NCBI RefSeq assembly: GCF_002571225.1
Contig: NZ_NVEC01000008.1
Span: 147,284 to 211,283 of the forward strand
Reading direction: 5' to 3'
DNA: 64,000 bases
Origin: Bacillus sp. AFS059628
GTDB lineage: Bacteria; Bacillota; Bacilli; Bacillales; Bacillaceae_G
Below are positions 33,334-42,777 of the stretch, piece by piece. The notes beneath the pieces are model-generated. The model ran no database searches and was not told the DNA's origin. It worked only from the letters and a program-made list of their open reading frames with translations. Each line of letters begins with the position of its first letter. The first letter of the stretch is position 1. Made by a program: the position numbers and the translations under genes.

Positions 33334-34713
33334 ATGAATATGAAACAAATCGCAACACAAGTATTACAAAATATCGGCGGAAAGGAAAACATTGTTCGCG
33401 CTACACATTGCGCTACTCGCCTTCGTCTTGTACTAAAAGATGAAACAAAAATAAACGCTTCCGAAATTGAAAACATCGATGAAGTGAAAGGTGCTTTTGC
33501 AACGACTGAACAATACCAAATTATTTTTGGAACTGGCATAGTAAACAAAGTATATGATGAGTTTTCAAAACTAATTGGAATAGCTGAATTGGATTCTACA
33601 ACATCAAATGATATATCTAAGAAAAAAATGAATCCCATCGCTCGCCTAGCAAAGACATTATCTAATATTTTCGTTCCAATTATTCCAGCTATCGTCGCAA
33701 GCGGTTTACTTATGGGACTACTCGGAATGTTGAAAGCGTTTAAATTAGTTTCTGGAGATCACTCACTTATCCAATTACTTGATATGTTCTCAAGTGCAGC
33801 TTTCATTATTTTACCTATTTTAATCGGGGTTAGTGCCGCTAAAGAATTTGGTGGAAATATTTTCTTAGGTGCAGTTGTTGGTGGTATATTAACTCACCCA
33901 AGCTTAACGAATCCTTGGACTCTTTCAAATGCAAAACCAACTGTTTTACATTTTCTTGGTATGAATATTGATATGATTGGCTATCAAGGCACTGTTTTAC
34001 CTATTCTGTTATGCGTATATGTCATGAGTACAATTGAAAAAGAACTTCGAAAACGCGTTCCAAACTCTTTAGATTTATTAGTTACACCATTCTTAACGAT
34101 TATTATAACTGGCTTTTTATCACTTATTATTATCGGACCGATTGGATATAAAATCGGTGACGGCATTACGTACCTTTTAAATACAATTTATCAATTTGCA
34201 GGGCCAGTAGCTGGTCTTATATTCGGTGGGCTATATTCAACAATTGTTCTTACTGGCTTACATCATAGCTTCCATGCTATTGAAGCAGGCTTACTCGCAA
34301 ATAAAGATATCGGTGTCAATTTCTTACTCCCTATTTGGTCAATGGCGAACGTTGCTCAAGGTGGGGCTACTTTAGCAGTTTATTTCAAAACAAAAAACAA
34401 AAAAACGAAAGAAATTGCAATTCCAGCAGCAGCTTCAGCATTTTTAGGAATTACAGAACCAGCTATTTTTGGTGTCAATTTAAAACTTGGTAAACCATTT
34501 ATTGCAGCAGCTATTGGTGGCGCTATTGGTGGCGCTTACGTTGTTTGGATGCAAGTAGCGGCTAATGCATACGGTTTAACAGGTATTCCAATGCTTACAA
34601 TTGTTGCACCTCTTGGCATAATGAATATGATTCACTATATAATTGGATTCGCTATTGCAGTTATCACTGCTTTTGTTGCCACATTCATTTTATATAAAGA
34701 AAGTAAACAATAA
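33334..34713 (+). CDS. scrA: PTS sucrose-specific EIIBC
   Basis: The 459-residue protein has an EIIB domain of the glucose/sucrose type (residues 1-80, RATHCATRLRLVL with phospho-Cys26) and an EIIC membrane domain (LLMGLLGMLKAF, TGLHHSFHAIEAGL, GITEPAIFGVNLKLGKPF). No EIIA domain is present, so a glucose-type EIIA must act in trans. It imports sucrose as sucrose-6-phosphate. The start follows TAAGGGGGC. The downstream scrB and scrK confirm the substrate. Confidence 0.93.
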   Translation: MNMKQIATQVLQNIGGKENIVRATHCATRLRLVLKDETKINASEIENIDEVKGAFATTEQYQIIFGTGIVNKVYDEFSKLIGIAELDSTTSNDISKKKMNPIARLAKTLSNIFVPIIPAIVASGLLMGLLGMLKAFKLVSGDHSLIQLLDMFSSAAFIILPILIGVSAAKEFGGNIFLGAVVGGILTHPSLTNPWTLSNAKPTVLHFLGMNIDMIGYQGTVLPILLCVYVMSTIEKELRKRVPNSLDLLVTPFLTIIITGFLSLIIIGPIGYKIGDGITYLLNTIYQFAGPVAGLIFGGLYSTIVLTGLHHSFHAIEAGLLANKDIGVNFLLPIWSMANVAQGGATLAVYFKTKNKKTKEIAIPAAASAFLGITEPAIFGVNLKLGKPFIAAAIGGAIGGAYVVWMQVAANAYGLTGIPMLTIVAPLGIMNMIHYIIGFAIAVITAFVATFILYKESKQ

Positions 34714-34727
34714 CGAGGTGAAAACCT

Positions 34728-36203
34728 ATGTCAAAATATAAAACAATATTGCAATCTGATAAAGACGAATTACATTCTTTATATGAAATTGCAAACCAAG
34801 ATTCATGGAAACCAATTTATCATATCCATCCATCCTTTGGATTAATGAATGATCCTAACGGTGTATCATACTACAATGATGAATATCATGTTTTTTATCA
34901 GTGGTATCCATTCGGTCCCACTCACGGAATGAAGCATTGGGGACATGTGAAATCAAAAGATCTTATTAACTGGGAGCGTATGCCTGTAGCTATCATACCT
35001 ACTGAAAGCTATGAATCGCACGGTGCATATTCTGGTAGCGCTATCGTAAAAGACGAACTTCTTCACTTACTGTATACAGGAAATATAAAAAAAGCTGATG
35101 ATTCCCGTGATGCAAAGCAATGTATGGTAATAATGGATTCTCAATATAAGATGACGAAATATAGTAATAATCCTGTTATTGATGTAATTCCTAACGGATA
35201 TACAAAACATGTGCGTGATCCAAAAGTATGGAAACATAACGATATATACTATATGTTACTCGGTGCACAACGCAAAAATAAAACTGGAACTCTTTTACTA
35301 TATAGGTCACAAGACCTATACAATTGGCATTTCCAAGGTGAAATTACAACAAACTTAAAAGAATTTGGATTCATGTGGGAATGCCCCGATTACTTCCAAT
35401 TATCAGGGAAAGATGTACTTCTCTTTTCACCTCAAGGAATTGAAAAAGAAGAAGAAAATTTTCAAAATGTATACAATGTTGTTTATGCTATAGGACATTT
35501 CGATATTGAAAATTCACATTTCCATGTTGATTCATATTACGAGGTTGATAAAGGGTTCGATTTTTATGCCCCTCAAACTCTAAAAGACTCTACTAGTCGC
35601 CGCCTATTGTTTGCTTGGGCAGGATCAAGTGAAATCACATACCCTTCTGATGATTATATGTGGGCTCATTGTTTAACACTTCCACGTGAATTAACATTAG
35701 AGGACAACATATTAAAACAAAAACCAGTTTCAGAATTAGCAAAACTACGAACAACAAAAAAAGAAATTTCAGGAGATATAAAAGCTGGATTAAATATATT
35801 ATCAACACTTGATCACAAAGACTCCTATGAATTAATTGTTACTCTCAAAACAGAGAATGCAAACCTATTCGGACTTTCTCTTTTCCATAATGAAGAGGAA
35901 TGTTTTCCAATTACATTTAATCGGAAAGAAGGCACTGTTTCTATAGACAGGAGCAACTTCTGCCATCAATTTGGCGGAGAATATGGTTATGAACGCTATA
36001 AAAAAATTAATATTCAAGATACGATAGAACTACAAATATTTGTAGATGCAAGCATCGTGGAAATTTTCTTATACGATGGTTCAACAGTCTTTACGTCCCG
36101 AGTGTTTCCTCGAAAAGACTTGAAACATCATATAGCAATCTTTTCAGATGCAAAACTAAACTTTATCATTACACAATATAAGCTGAAAAGAGGAATTGTA
36201 TGA
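34728..36203 (+). CDS. scrB: Sucrose-6-phosphate hydrolase (GH32)
   Basis: This 491-residue cytoplasmic invertase of glycoside hydrolase family 32 has the nucleophile motif HPSFGLMNDPNG (Asp42), RDPKVW, and the acid/base motif WECPDYF (Glu218), then a C-terminal beta-sandwich. It splits sucrose-6-phosphate into glucose-6-phosphate and fructose. It lies 14 bases after scrA and overlaps scrK by 4 bases. Confidence 0.95.
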   Translation: MSKYKTILQSDKDELHSLYEIANQDSWKPIYHIHPSFGLMNDPNGVSYYNDEYHVFYQWYPFGPTHGMKHWGHVKSKDLINWERMPVAIIPTESYESHGAYSGSAIVKDELLHLLYTGNIKKADDSRDAKQCMVIMDSQYKMTKYSNNPVIDVIPNGYTKHVRDPKVWKHNDIYYMLLGAQRKNKTGTLLLYRSQDLYNWHFQGEITTNLKEFGFMWECPDYFQLSGKDVLLFSPQGIEKEEENFQNVYNVVYAIGHFDIENSHFHVDSYYEVDKGFDFYAPQTLKDSTSRRLLFAWAGSSEITYPSDDYMWAHCLTLPRELTLEDNILKQKPVSELAKLRTTKKEISGDIKAGLNILSTLDHKDSYELIVTLKTENANLFGLSLFHNEEECFPITFNRKEGTVSIDRSNFCHQFGGEYGYERYKKINIQDTIELQIFVDASIVEIFLYDGSTVFTSRVFPRKDLKHHIAIFSDAKLNFIITQYKLKRGIV

Positions 36204-37141
36204 GAAATGTCTTTTGTATCGGTGAACTATTAATTGATTTCGTTTGCCGAAATACCAATGTTTCTTTAGTAAACGGTTCAGATTTCGAAAAAAAAGCTGG
36301 TGGAGCACCCGCTAACGTTGCTGCTACTATTACAAAATTAGGTGGACACGCTACATTTATGGGACAAGTAGGAAACGATCCATTTGGTGAATTTCTTGAA
36401 CAAACTTTACAACATGCACATGTGGACACTTCCATGCTCATAAAGGATAAACAAACCACACTTGCATTCGTATCTATCGATCAAAATGGTGAGCGTGATT
36501 TTACCTTTATGCGTGGCGCAGACGGTGAATATCATTTCAATAGCATTGATTTATCAAAAATAAAAACGAATGATTTAATCCATTTTGGTTCAGCGACAGC
36601 TTTATTGTCCAGCCCGTTAAAAGACACATATTTTCAACTTCTACAACATGCAAGAGAAAGTGACCAGTTTATTTCTTTTGATCCAAATTACCGAAATGCG
36701 CTCATTACAAATACCGAACAATTTATTCAAGACTGCTTAACCTTTATAAAACATGCTCATTTTGTAAAAGTAAGTCAAGAAGAAGCGATTATGCTTTCTA
36801 AAGAGAGTGATTTACAACAATCTGCACTCAAATTATTAAATCATGGTGCGAAAGCCGTAGCTATTACACTCGGAAAAGACGGTACTCTTCTTGCAACAAA
36901 AGATAAGCAAACTATTGTACCTTCTATCTCCATTCAACAAGTTGATACTACTGGCGCTGGTGATGCTTTCGTTGGAGCGATGTTATACCAAATCGCTAAA
37001 AGCGAACAAACGTTTCCTCATAATTTCGAAGATTTAACAACGTTTATCTCCTTTGCAAATAAAGTAGGTGCTCTCACATGTAAAAATTACGGAGCCATTG
37101 CCTCTCTTCCATCATTAACAGATGTAAAAGCATACGATTAA
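36200..37141 (+). CDS. scrK: Fructokinase, PfkB family
   Basis: The 313-residue PfkB kinase carries both family signatures: KAGGAPANVAATITKLGG near the N-terminus and DTTGAGDAFVGAML with the catalytic aspartate near residue 252. It phosphorylates the fructose released by ScrB. Its ATG overlaps the scrB stop (ATGA). It is the last scr gene. Confidence 0.93.
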   Translation: MRNVFCIGELLIDFVCRNTNVSLVNGSDFEKKAGGAPANVAATITKLGGHATFMGQVGNDPFGEFLEQTLQHAHVDTSMLIKDKQTTLAFVSIDQNGERDFTFMRGADGEYHFNSIDLSKIKTNDLIHFGSATALLSSPLKDTYFQLLQHARESDQFISFDPNYRNALITNTEQFIQDCLTFIKHAHFVKVSQEEAIMLSKESDLQQSALKLLNHGAKAVAITLGKDGTLLATKDKQTIVPSISIQQVDTTGAGDAFVGAMLYQIAKSEQTFPHNFEDLTTFISFANKVGALTCKNYGAIASLPSLTDVKAYD

Positions 37142-37154
37142 TCGTATGCTTTTT
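37126..37154 (+). terminator. Terminator of scr operon
   Basis: AAAAGCATACGAT-TA-ATCGTATGCTTTTT is a near-perfect palindrome spanning the scrK stop codon. It can also work for the convergent gene. Confidence 0.88.
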
Positions 37155-37404
37155 ACATTCCTCTCCAAAAATCATGCATCATAAAAAAGTACAAAATAAC
37201 GAGAATAGCTGTCCCGCATAAGGTAATGCGCCGATATATACTCTTCTCACCTTCTCTTGCTTTCACAAATGCCAAAATAAATCCGAAGAACAATATTAAA
37301 TCAACATATGGAACATAAAAAGAAAAAACGAGAAACGAATACAAATACACGATAAATAAACAGGTCGTTACTAAGAAAACTTTAAAGGCAAATTCACTTT
37401 TCAT
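37153..37404 (-). CDS. Small membrane protein, unknown
   Basis: The 83-residue product has three hydrophobic segments (about residues 6-24, 26-44 and 60-76) with a basic loop (KAREGEKSIYRR). I do not recognise the family. ATG 37404 is preceded by AGGGGGCGG; a longer frame lacks such a site. It is monocistronic and convergent with scrK. Confidence 0.65.
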   Translation of the reverse strand: MKSEFAFKVFLVTTCLFIVYLYSFLVFSFYVPYVDLILFFGFILAFVKAREGEKSIYRRITLCGTAILVILYFFMMHDFWRGM

Positions 37405-37481
37405 AATGTAACCGCCCCCTATCTGTACTGTATTATATTCAGCAAAATCCAATAGTTGCAGTTAAACTCGAAGTAGAAATA

Positions 37482-37506
37482 AGCTACCGTCTATAATACG
37501 GTAGCC
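37482..37506 (-). terminator. Hairpin after L,D-transpeptidase gene
   Basis: On the minus strand GCTACCG-TATTATAGA-CGGTAGC is followed by TTATTTCT, a weak terminator. Confidence 0.55.
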
Positions 37507-37508
37507 TA

Positions 37509-38270
37509 TTACGGAACATTATATTTTCGTTTATATATATTACTTAAAACCGAAGAAGGAATTTGCTCGTAACGAATTTTCTCTCCAGTTTCATCCACAA
37601 TATACAAATTGTTTCCTATATAATATATTCCATCTTTTCGCTTTGAATACACTTTATATCTTTCATTCGGCAATACCGTTTTCACTTTCGTTAACTGCCC
37701 ATTTGGTTCTTGCCAATATATATCGGCACGGTCTACTAACGTAAGCACGCCAATTTGCTCTTCCTCTACTTTACGACCATTCCAGCTCACGACGCGGTAG
37801 CCAAGCTTATTCGCCTCATATTCGGGGCTCGTATGAAAACGGGAAATGATTACTTTTGTTTGTAATTGGACTCGGTCATATAGCCACTGTATATCTCTGT
37901 CATGCATACGAATGCAACCATTTGATTCCCTACTTCCAATTGTCCATTCCCGATTTGTCCCGTGAATCGCATATTCATTTTTATCTAGTCCAAGCCATCT
38001 CGTACCAAGAGGGTTATTCGGTGCACCACCAGCTATTTTTTTCCGATGGTATTCTTTATTTTTATATTTAGTTATAATACAAAAATTACCTTCAGGCGTA
38101 GGTGTACGATCTCTTCCAGTTGTTACGGGGAATGTTTTTGTATAATTTCCATTTTCAAAAAAAGATAATTGGTTTGTCGTAAGATTCACTAATATTAGAT
38201 GATCTGTATCAGCAAAGGCACTAACTGGTAGGATGAAAAATAATAGTATGACGAAACATAATTTTTTCAC
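37509..38270 (-). CDS. L,D-transpeptidase with signal peptide
   Basis: The 253-residue exported protein has a signal peptide (cleaved after about residue 20, AFA-DTD) and a YkuD catalytic domain (about 24-145) with His103 and the active loop SRESNGCIRM (Cys119). A C-terminal domain of about 100 residues may bind the wall. YkuD enzymes make L,D-crosslinks in peptidoglycan; Bacillus examples act in the spore or cell envelope. It is monocistronic. Confidence 0.9.
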   Translation of the reverse strand: MKKLCFVILLFFILPVSAFADTDHLILVNLTTNQLSFFENGNYTKTFPVTTGRDRTPTPEGNFCIITKYKNKEYHRKKIAGGAPNNPLGTRWLGLDKNEYAIHGTNREWTIGSRESNGCIRMHDRDIQWLYDRVQLQTKVIISRFHTSPEYEANKLGYRVVSWNGRKVEEEQIGVLTLVDRADIYWQEPNGQLTKVKTVLPNERYKVYSKRKDGIYYIGNNLYIVDETGEKIRYEQIPSSVLSNIYKRKYNVP

Positions 38271-38337
38271 CTATATCCCTCCCCTAGCGCCACTATAATA
38301 AGTGGAATTAACTTTACTTTGCTCTTATAAATGAAAA

Positions 38338-39204
38338 CTATCCATTTACAATAACGCCCCCATTTACATGTATCATTTGTCCGGTAACATAAGATGAATC
38401 GCTAGACGCTAAATATACGTATGCTGGCGCTAATTCATACGGTTGACCAGGCCTTTGCATCGGAACATTGCTCCCGAACTGAGCAACCTTCTTCTCATCA
38501 AAGCTTGATGGAATAAGTGGTGTCCAAATTGGCCCAGGCGCAACACCATTTACACGAATCCCTTTTTGCACTAACGATTGGGAAAGTGACCTTGTAAAAG
38601 CAACGATTGCTCCTTTCGTTGCCGAGTAATCAATTAAAGTTTCATTTCCTTCATACGCAACGATAGACGCCGTATTTATAATGACATCCCCTTGCTTTAA
38701 ATGAGAAAGTGCTGCTTTCGTAACGTGAAAATAAGAAAAAATATTAATACGAAAAGTCTTTTCTAACTGTTCTGCTGTAATATACTCTAGCCCTTGCTGT
38801 GGATATTGCTGCGCGACATTATTTACTAAAACATTTACACTACCTAGCTGCTTGACGGTCTCTTCTACAATATCTTTACAGTGCTGTTCATCACTTAAAT
38901 CACCTGGTAACAACACACACTTTACACCTTCTTGTTCTACACGTTGCTTCGTCTCATTTGCATCTCCATCTTCATCTAAATACGCAATCGCAATATTCGC
39001 TCCCTCTTTCGCAAAAGCGATGGAAACAGCTCGTCCAATCCCGCTATCCCCTCCTGTAATTAATACATTCTTTCCTTTTAACTTTTCGCTTCCTTTATAG
39101 TTTGGATCTTCAAACTGGGGAAGTGGATTCATTAATGATTCAACACCGGGCTGTTTATTTTGATGTTGGGCAGGCATTGTTACAAAGTTTTTTTGCTGTG
39201 GCAT
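38338..39204 (-). CDS. SDR-family oxidoreductase (YhdF/general-stress type)
   Basis: This 288-residue short-chain dehydrogenase has an N-terminal extension (QPGVESLMNPLPQFEDPNYKG) typical of the YhdF/YdaD general-stress group. It carries the NADP loop LITGGDSGIGRAV, catalytic YSATKGA, and a C-terminal YVTGQMIHVNGG. ATG 39204 is chosen because it starts the conserved extension; AAGGAG lies 12 bases upstream. The substrate is unknown. I see no clear sigma-B promoter. Confidence 0.88.
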   Translation of the reverse strand: MPQQKNFVTMPAQHQNKQPGVESLMNPLPQFEDPNYKGSEKLKGKNVLITGGDSGIGRAVSIAFAKEGANIAIAYLDEDGDANETKQRVEQEGVKCVLLPGDLSDEQHCKDIVEETVKQLGSVNVLVNNVAQQYPQQGLEYITAEQLEKTFRINIFSYFHVTKAALSHLKQGDVIINTASIVAYEGNETLIDYSATKGAIVAFTRSLSQSLVQKGIRVNGVAPGPIWTPLIPSSFDEKKVAQFGSNVPMQRPGQPYELAPAYVYLASSDSSYVTGQMIHVNGGVIVNG

Positions 39205-39351
39205 AGCTTCTTTCAACTCCTTTTCCTTATAATATGCGCACAATAAAAACTGAAATTCACACATCGATTTACGATTAATATTCGAATTTACGACACAAAA
39301 TATGAATTGTTGTAAACTTTTTATGCAAAACTATTGCAAAATAGTTAAAAA

Positions 39352-39388
39352 ACGAATATTATATATAACTGTTGTGAAAATTATTCGT
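39352..39388. promoter_or_regulatory. ACGAATA / TATTCGT inverted repeat before purine permease
   Basis: ACGAATA (39352-39358) and TATTCGT (39382-39388) lie 20 bases before the permease gene. They resemble PurR boxes (CGAA cores inverted), but the spacing is 2-3 bases more than usual. Confidence 0.4.
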
Positions 39389-39407
39389 AAACAGAAAGGA
39401 TGTTTAT

Positions 39408-40709
39408 ATGTTTAACCTTTCAAAACATAAAACTTCTATTAAAACTGAAATTATGGCAGGTATTATTACCTTCTTAACAATGGCATATATCATTGTCGTA
39501 AACCCTGTCATCCTTGGGGATGCAGGTGTTCCATTTGAACAAGCATTTACAGCAACAATTATCGCTGCTGTTGTCGGAACATTATTTATGGCGATCTTTA
39601 CAAACTTACCAATCGCAATTGCACCAGGTATGGGATTAAATGCTTACTTCTCTTACTCTGTTGTAAAAGCTCATGAAGGCATGACTTTCGCAATTGCATT
39701 CTCTGCTGTATTCGTAGCAGGTATGATTTTAATTTTGTTATCATTCACATCTTTCCGTACAAAATTAATGGAAGCAATTCCTGAAAACTTAAAACATGCA
39801 ATTACTGCTGGTATCGGTCTTTTCATCGCCTTTATCGGTTTACGTTTAACAGGTATCGTTACAAAAAATGAAGCAAACTTAGTTGGACTTGGTGATCTTC
39901 ACTCTGCTCCAGTACTACTAGCATTAGCTGGACTTGGAATTACAATCATCCTTATGTCTTTAAATGTAAATGGTGCACTATTTATCGGGATGCTATTAAC
40001 TGGTATTATCGCTTTCTTCACAGGACAATTAACATTCTCAAACGGTGTTACATCAATGCCTGGATTACCAGAAGGAATTATCGTTTCAAATCCAATTACT
40101 GCTGTATCTGATGTAATTAACTACGGATTATACGGCGTTGTATTTTCATTCTTCCTTGTTACATTATTCGATACAACAGGTACATTACTTGGTGTAGCTC
40201 AACAAGGTGGATTTATGAAAGACGGAAAACTTCCAAAAGCTGGACGAGCTCTTCTATCTGATTCATTCTCAGCAACAATCGGTTCTATGTTCGGAACAAC
40301 ACCATCAACAGCTTACATCGAATCATCTGCTGGTGTTGCAGCTGGTGGTCGTACTGGTTTAACAACTGTTACAGTAGCCGTTCTATTCGCACTAGCAGCA
40401 TTCTTCGGACCATTAGTAAGTGCCGTTTCTGGTGTATCAGCTATTACTGCACCATCATTAATTATCGTTGGTAGTCTTATGATGGGATCAGTTCGCCACA
40501 TCGATTGGGACGCATTTGATGAAGCATTCCCAGCATTCTTAGTAATCTTAAGCATGCCACTTACATCAAGTATCGCAACAGGTATCGCACTTGGATTTAT
40601 TTCATACCCACTTATGAAAGTGGCAAAAGGTAAATTCCGTGCTGTTCACCCACTTGTGTATGTATTTGGAATCTTGTTCGCTTATCAATTGATTTTCTTA
40701 CCACATTAA
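39408..40709 (+). CDS. pbuG: NCS2-type guanine/hypoxanthine permease (PbuG-like)
   Basis: The 433-residue permease of the AzgA/PbuG/PbuO branch has about 13 helices with the signatures GIITFLTMAYIIVVNP, APGMGLNAYFSY, LFDTTGTLLGVAQQ and SSAGVAAGGRTGLT. It imports hypoxanthine and guanine (or adenine in some paralogues) with protons. No purine riboswitch is visible upstream, unlike B. subtilis pbuG, so PbuO-type specificity remains possible. The start follows AGAAAGGATG. Confidence 0.85.
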   Translation: MFNLSKHKTSIKTEIMAGIITFLTMAYIIVVNPVILGDAGVPFEQAFTATIIAAVVGTLFMAIFTNLPIAIAPGMGLNAYFSYSVVKAHEGMTFAIAFSAVFVAGMILILLSFTSFRTKLMEAIPENLKHAITAGIGLFIAFIGLRLTGIVTKNEANLVGLGDLHSAPVLLALAGLGITIILMSLNVNGALFIGMLLTGIIAFFTGQLTFSNGVTSMPGLPEGIIVSNPITAVSDVINYGLYGVVFSFFLVTLFDTTGTLLGVAQQGGFMKDGKLPKAGRALLSDSFSATIGSMFGTTPSTAYIESSAGVAAGGRTGLTTVTVAVLFALAAFFGPLVSAVSGVSAITAPSLIIVGSLMMGSVRHIDWDAFDEAFPAFLVILSMPLTSSIATGIALGFISYPLMKVAKGKFRAVHPLVYVFGILFAYQLIFLPH

Positions 40710-40736
40710 AATCCCTCATAAAGAGGGATTTTTTTA
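40708..40736 (+). terminator. Terminator of pbuG
   Basis: AAATCCCTC / GAGGGATTT with loop ATAAA, followed by TTTT. Confidence 0.88.
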
Positions 40737-40741
40737 TACAT

Positions 40742-40780
40742 AAAAAAGTAGCGCATCAAATTTCGATGCGCCACTTTCCT
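40742..40780 (-). terminator. Terminator of the small membrane protein gene
   Basis: AAGTAGCGCATC pairs with GATGCGCCACTT; the minus strand continues with TTTTTTA. Confidence 0.8.
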
Positions 40781-40805
40781 TTTGCAACAATCAAACGAAC
40801 TACTT

Positions 40806-41009
40806 TTAACATTTCTCATTTACTTGTAATTCTTTACTGTACTTTTGAATGAAAATTGACGAAATAACCAGTATCATCCCTATACTAAAACCAATAAGCT
40901 GATCTAGTAGCATTTCATCATGAATGAACCAGCGCAATAAAAATACGCCACAAAAAATAAACATCATAGTAAATCCAGTATGCCTAAGACCTTTATATAC
41001 ATTTTCCAT
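40806..41009 (-). CDS. Small two-helix membrane protein, unknown
   Basis: This 67-residue protein has two membrane helices (about residues 12-27 and 35-55) and short charged ends. I do not recognise it. ATG 41009 follows GAAGAGGTGATAC; the longer frame reads back into the ABC relic upstream and is unlikely. Confidence 0.65.
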   Translation of the reverse strand: MENVYKGLRHTGFTMMFIFCGVFLLRWFIHDEMLLDQLIGFSIGMILVISSIFIQKYSKELQVNEKC

Positions 41010-41041
41010 ATGTATCACCTCTTCACATACTTTTATCCATA

Positions 41042-41131
41042 TTATACCATACATCCATCAAGCAAACGTATTGTCCTCTGGCAGCATGCAGCTACCTTTT
41101 GATCGTGTGTTACAACTAGCGTTTTACAAAC
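41042..41131 (-). pseudogene. Relic of an ABC transporter ATPase C-terminus
   Basis: On the minus strand a short frame reads KTLVVTHDQKVA followed by CQRTIRLLDG and a stop at 41042-41044. This is the H-loop (VTHD) and the closing strand of a LolD/MacB-type ABC ATPase. Upstream in the same frame a TAA occurs within about five codons, and no Walker or signature motif can be found. It is therefore a decayed gene fragment. Confidence 0.65.
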
Positions 41132-41191
41132 TCTTTAAACATTTAAACATTCATACATTTTTAAAAAGTAACGGATAAGCAAGCAATACAA

Positions 41192-41224
41192 AAAAGGCTG
41201 CGGAGAAACTCTTCTCCACAGCCT
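41192..41224 (-). terminator. Terminator of patatin gene
   Basis: AGGCTGCGGAGAA pairs with TTCTCCACAGCCT; the minus strand continues with TTTTTTG. Confidence 0.88.
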
Positions 41225-41229
41225 AATCA

Positions 41230-42084
41230 TTATTTTTGTAAAAACGCCTGTAAATCTGCAAACTGTCTCTTTGCATCTTCATAGCCTTGCTCATATAGAT
41301 TTTGTAGTTTTGCTGTATCTTTTTCCATACGATCTACTTGAAGCGGCACTTCTGGACGAATAACAAATAAATTCCCAGCTTGTTCTTCTTTTTCAATATA
41401 GTGCAGTGTTTCATTATATACTTCATAACGATTCAACATCGTCTTCACAAGGTTCGGATACTTTTTATATGCTTTCGCTGCCACCCATCCAAACTTTGAC
41501 TTTTTCTTCGCATAACCATGATTTCTCGTTAAAATTACGACTGATTTTTTAAATCCATCTTCCTGTGCTTTACGAACTGGAATCGGATCCGAAATCCCGC
41601 CATCTAACAATTGCTTACCACGGTAATTTACTACTGGTGCAATGAAAGGTAATGAACTAGATGCTTGTAATAAATTTAGTGCATCATCATTCGTTCCTTC
41701 TTTTTCAAAATAAACAGACTGTCCTGTTTCACAATCTGTTGTCCCTACAAGGAAACGCTCTGGGCTATTAAAGTATGTTTCAAAATCAAACGGAACATGC
41801 TTTTCTGGAATCTCATGAAAAATGAACTCCATATCAAATAACTGGCGTTTTCTCCATAAGTTTTTATACGATAAATATTTCGGATGTGATGCATAATCAA
41901 TATTTACTGTTTTATTTCTATTTCTTTGTCTGGAAAGATACGACGCTGCATGACAAGCACCAGCAGATACACCAATTACATATGGAAAATATAAATCTTG
42001 TTCCATAAAGTATTCTAATATCCCGCCCGTATATACACCACGCATACCGCCGCCTTCTAATACTAACCCCGTATTTTCAAGCAT
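41230..42084 (-). CDS. Patatin-like phospholipase
   Basis: The 284-residue protein has the patatin catalytic dyad: the oxyanion loop EGGGMRGVYTGG, the nucleophile in GVSAG (Ser40) and Asp161 in LLDGGISDP. It resembles Bacillus YjjU-like esterases. No signal peptide is seen, so it acts in the cytoplasm on phospholipid or another ester. It is monocistronic. Confidence 0.9.
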   Translation of the reverse strand: MLENTGLVLEGGGMRGVYTGGILEYFMEQDLYFPYVIGVSAGACHAASYLSRQRNRNKTVNIDYASHPKYLSYKNLWRKRQLFDMEFIFHEIPEKHVPFDFETYFNSPERFLVGTTDCETGQSVYFEKEGTNDDALNLLQASSSLPFIAPVVNYRGKQLLDGGISDPIPVRKAQEDGFKKSVVILTRNHGYAKKKSKFGWVAAKAYKKYPNLVKTMLNRYEVYNETLHYIEKEEQAGNLFVIRPEVPLQVDRMEKDTAKLQNLYEQGYEDAKRQFADLQAFLQK

Positions 42085-42212
42085 GTTATTCTCTCCTCTT
42101 TATATATTGACTCTTTAATTATTCACTATGTTAAGTATCTGTTTCTATTATATATGAGTTCTTTTAGAAATTATATTCAAAAGACTTGAAATGAAGGAGT
42201 TTTTTCTTCCAA

Positions 42213-42674
42213 TTATATTTCCAAATGATCGGAGACATCCTTTATAAATCTTTGAATAAAATCTTGCTCTTCTTTCGTATATCTATCTAAAAGTAACAGC
42301 CACTTTTCTTCAGCTTGTTTATGCAATGTATCATGAGCTTTATATATTTCATTTCCGCTTTCCGTTAAACGAAAGAATATTTCTTTTTGATTATCTAACA
42401 TTTGCATCTTCTCAACGAATTGCTTTTGAAACAACTTTGTACAAATTTTAGAGATTGCCCCCTTCGTCATTCCCATTTCTGTCGTAATAGCAGTTACATT
42501 CATCAAACCATTTTTCCCGATACACTCGATCACATGTAATTCAGATAAAGACATACCACTTATACCTGTCTCACGAAGAAACTTCTCATTTTGCAATTTC
42601 AAATGTTCTTCTTTTTTATGTAAAAGCGTACGAATGCCCGAAAGTATTTCCATTTGTTTCGTTGTATAATCCAA
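42213..42674 (-). CDS. MarR-family repressor of the divergent MFS gene
   Basis: The 153-residue MarR protein has a winged helix (MNVTAITTEMGMTKGAISKICTKLFQKQFVEK) followed by QKEIFFRLTESGNEIY. It uses a TTG start seven bases after AGGGGGC. It is divergent from an MFS exporter, and a GTTTCC-AA-GGAAAC type palindrome lies near each start. That supports repression of both genes, released by a drug-like ligand. Confidence 0.88.
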   Translation of the reverse strand: MDYTTKQMEILSGIRTLLHKKEEHLKLQNEKFLRETGISGMSLSELHVIECIGKNGLMNVTAITTEMGMTKGAISKICTKLFQKQFVEKMQMLDNQKEIFFRLTESGNEIYKAHDTLHKQAEEKWLLLLDRYTKEEQDFIQRFIKDVSDHLEI

Positions 42675-42690
42675 TCCATTCGCCCCCTAA

Positions 42691-42704
42691 GTTTCCAAAG
42701 AAAC
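42691..42704. promoter_or_regulatory. MarR operator, regulator side
   Basis: GTTTCCAAAGAAAC is a palindrome with one mismatch compared with the site at 42778, 17 bases upstream of the marR-type start. Confidence 0.7.
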
Positions 42705-42777
42705 AATTTAACTATATACCATTTTAAAATCATTTTTTCATATTTACAAGTGAGAAAATCATGTTAAAATAAATTTA

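Noticed and set aside
39265-39407. Purine (G-box) riboswitch before pbuG
   Set aside because: The leader is only about 140 bases and I find none of the conserved loop sequences of the purine aptamer.
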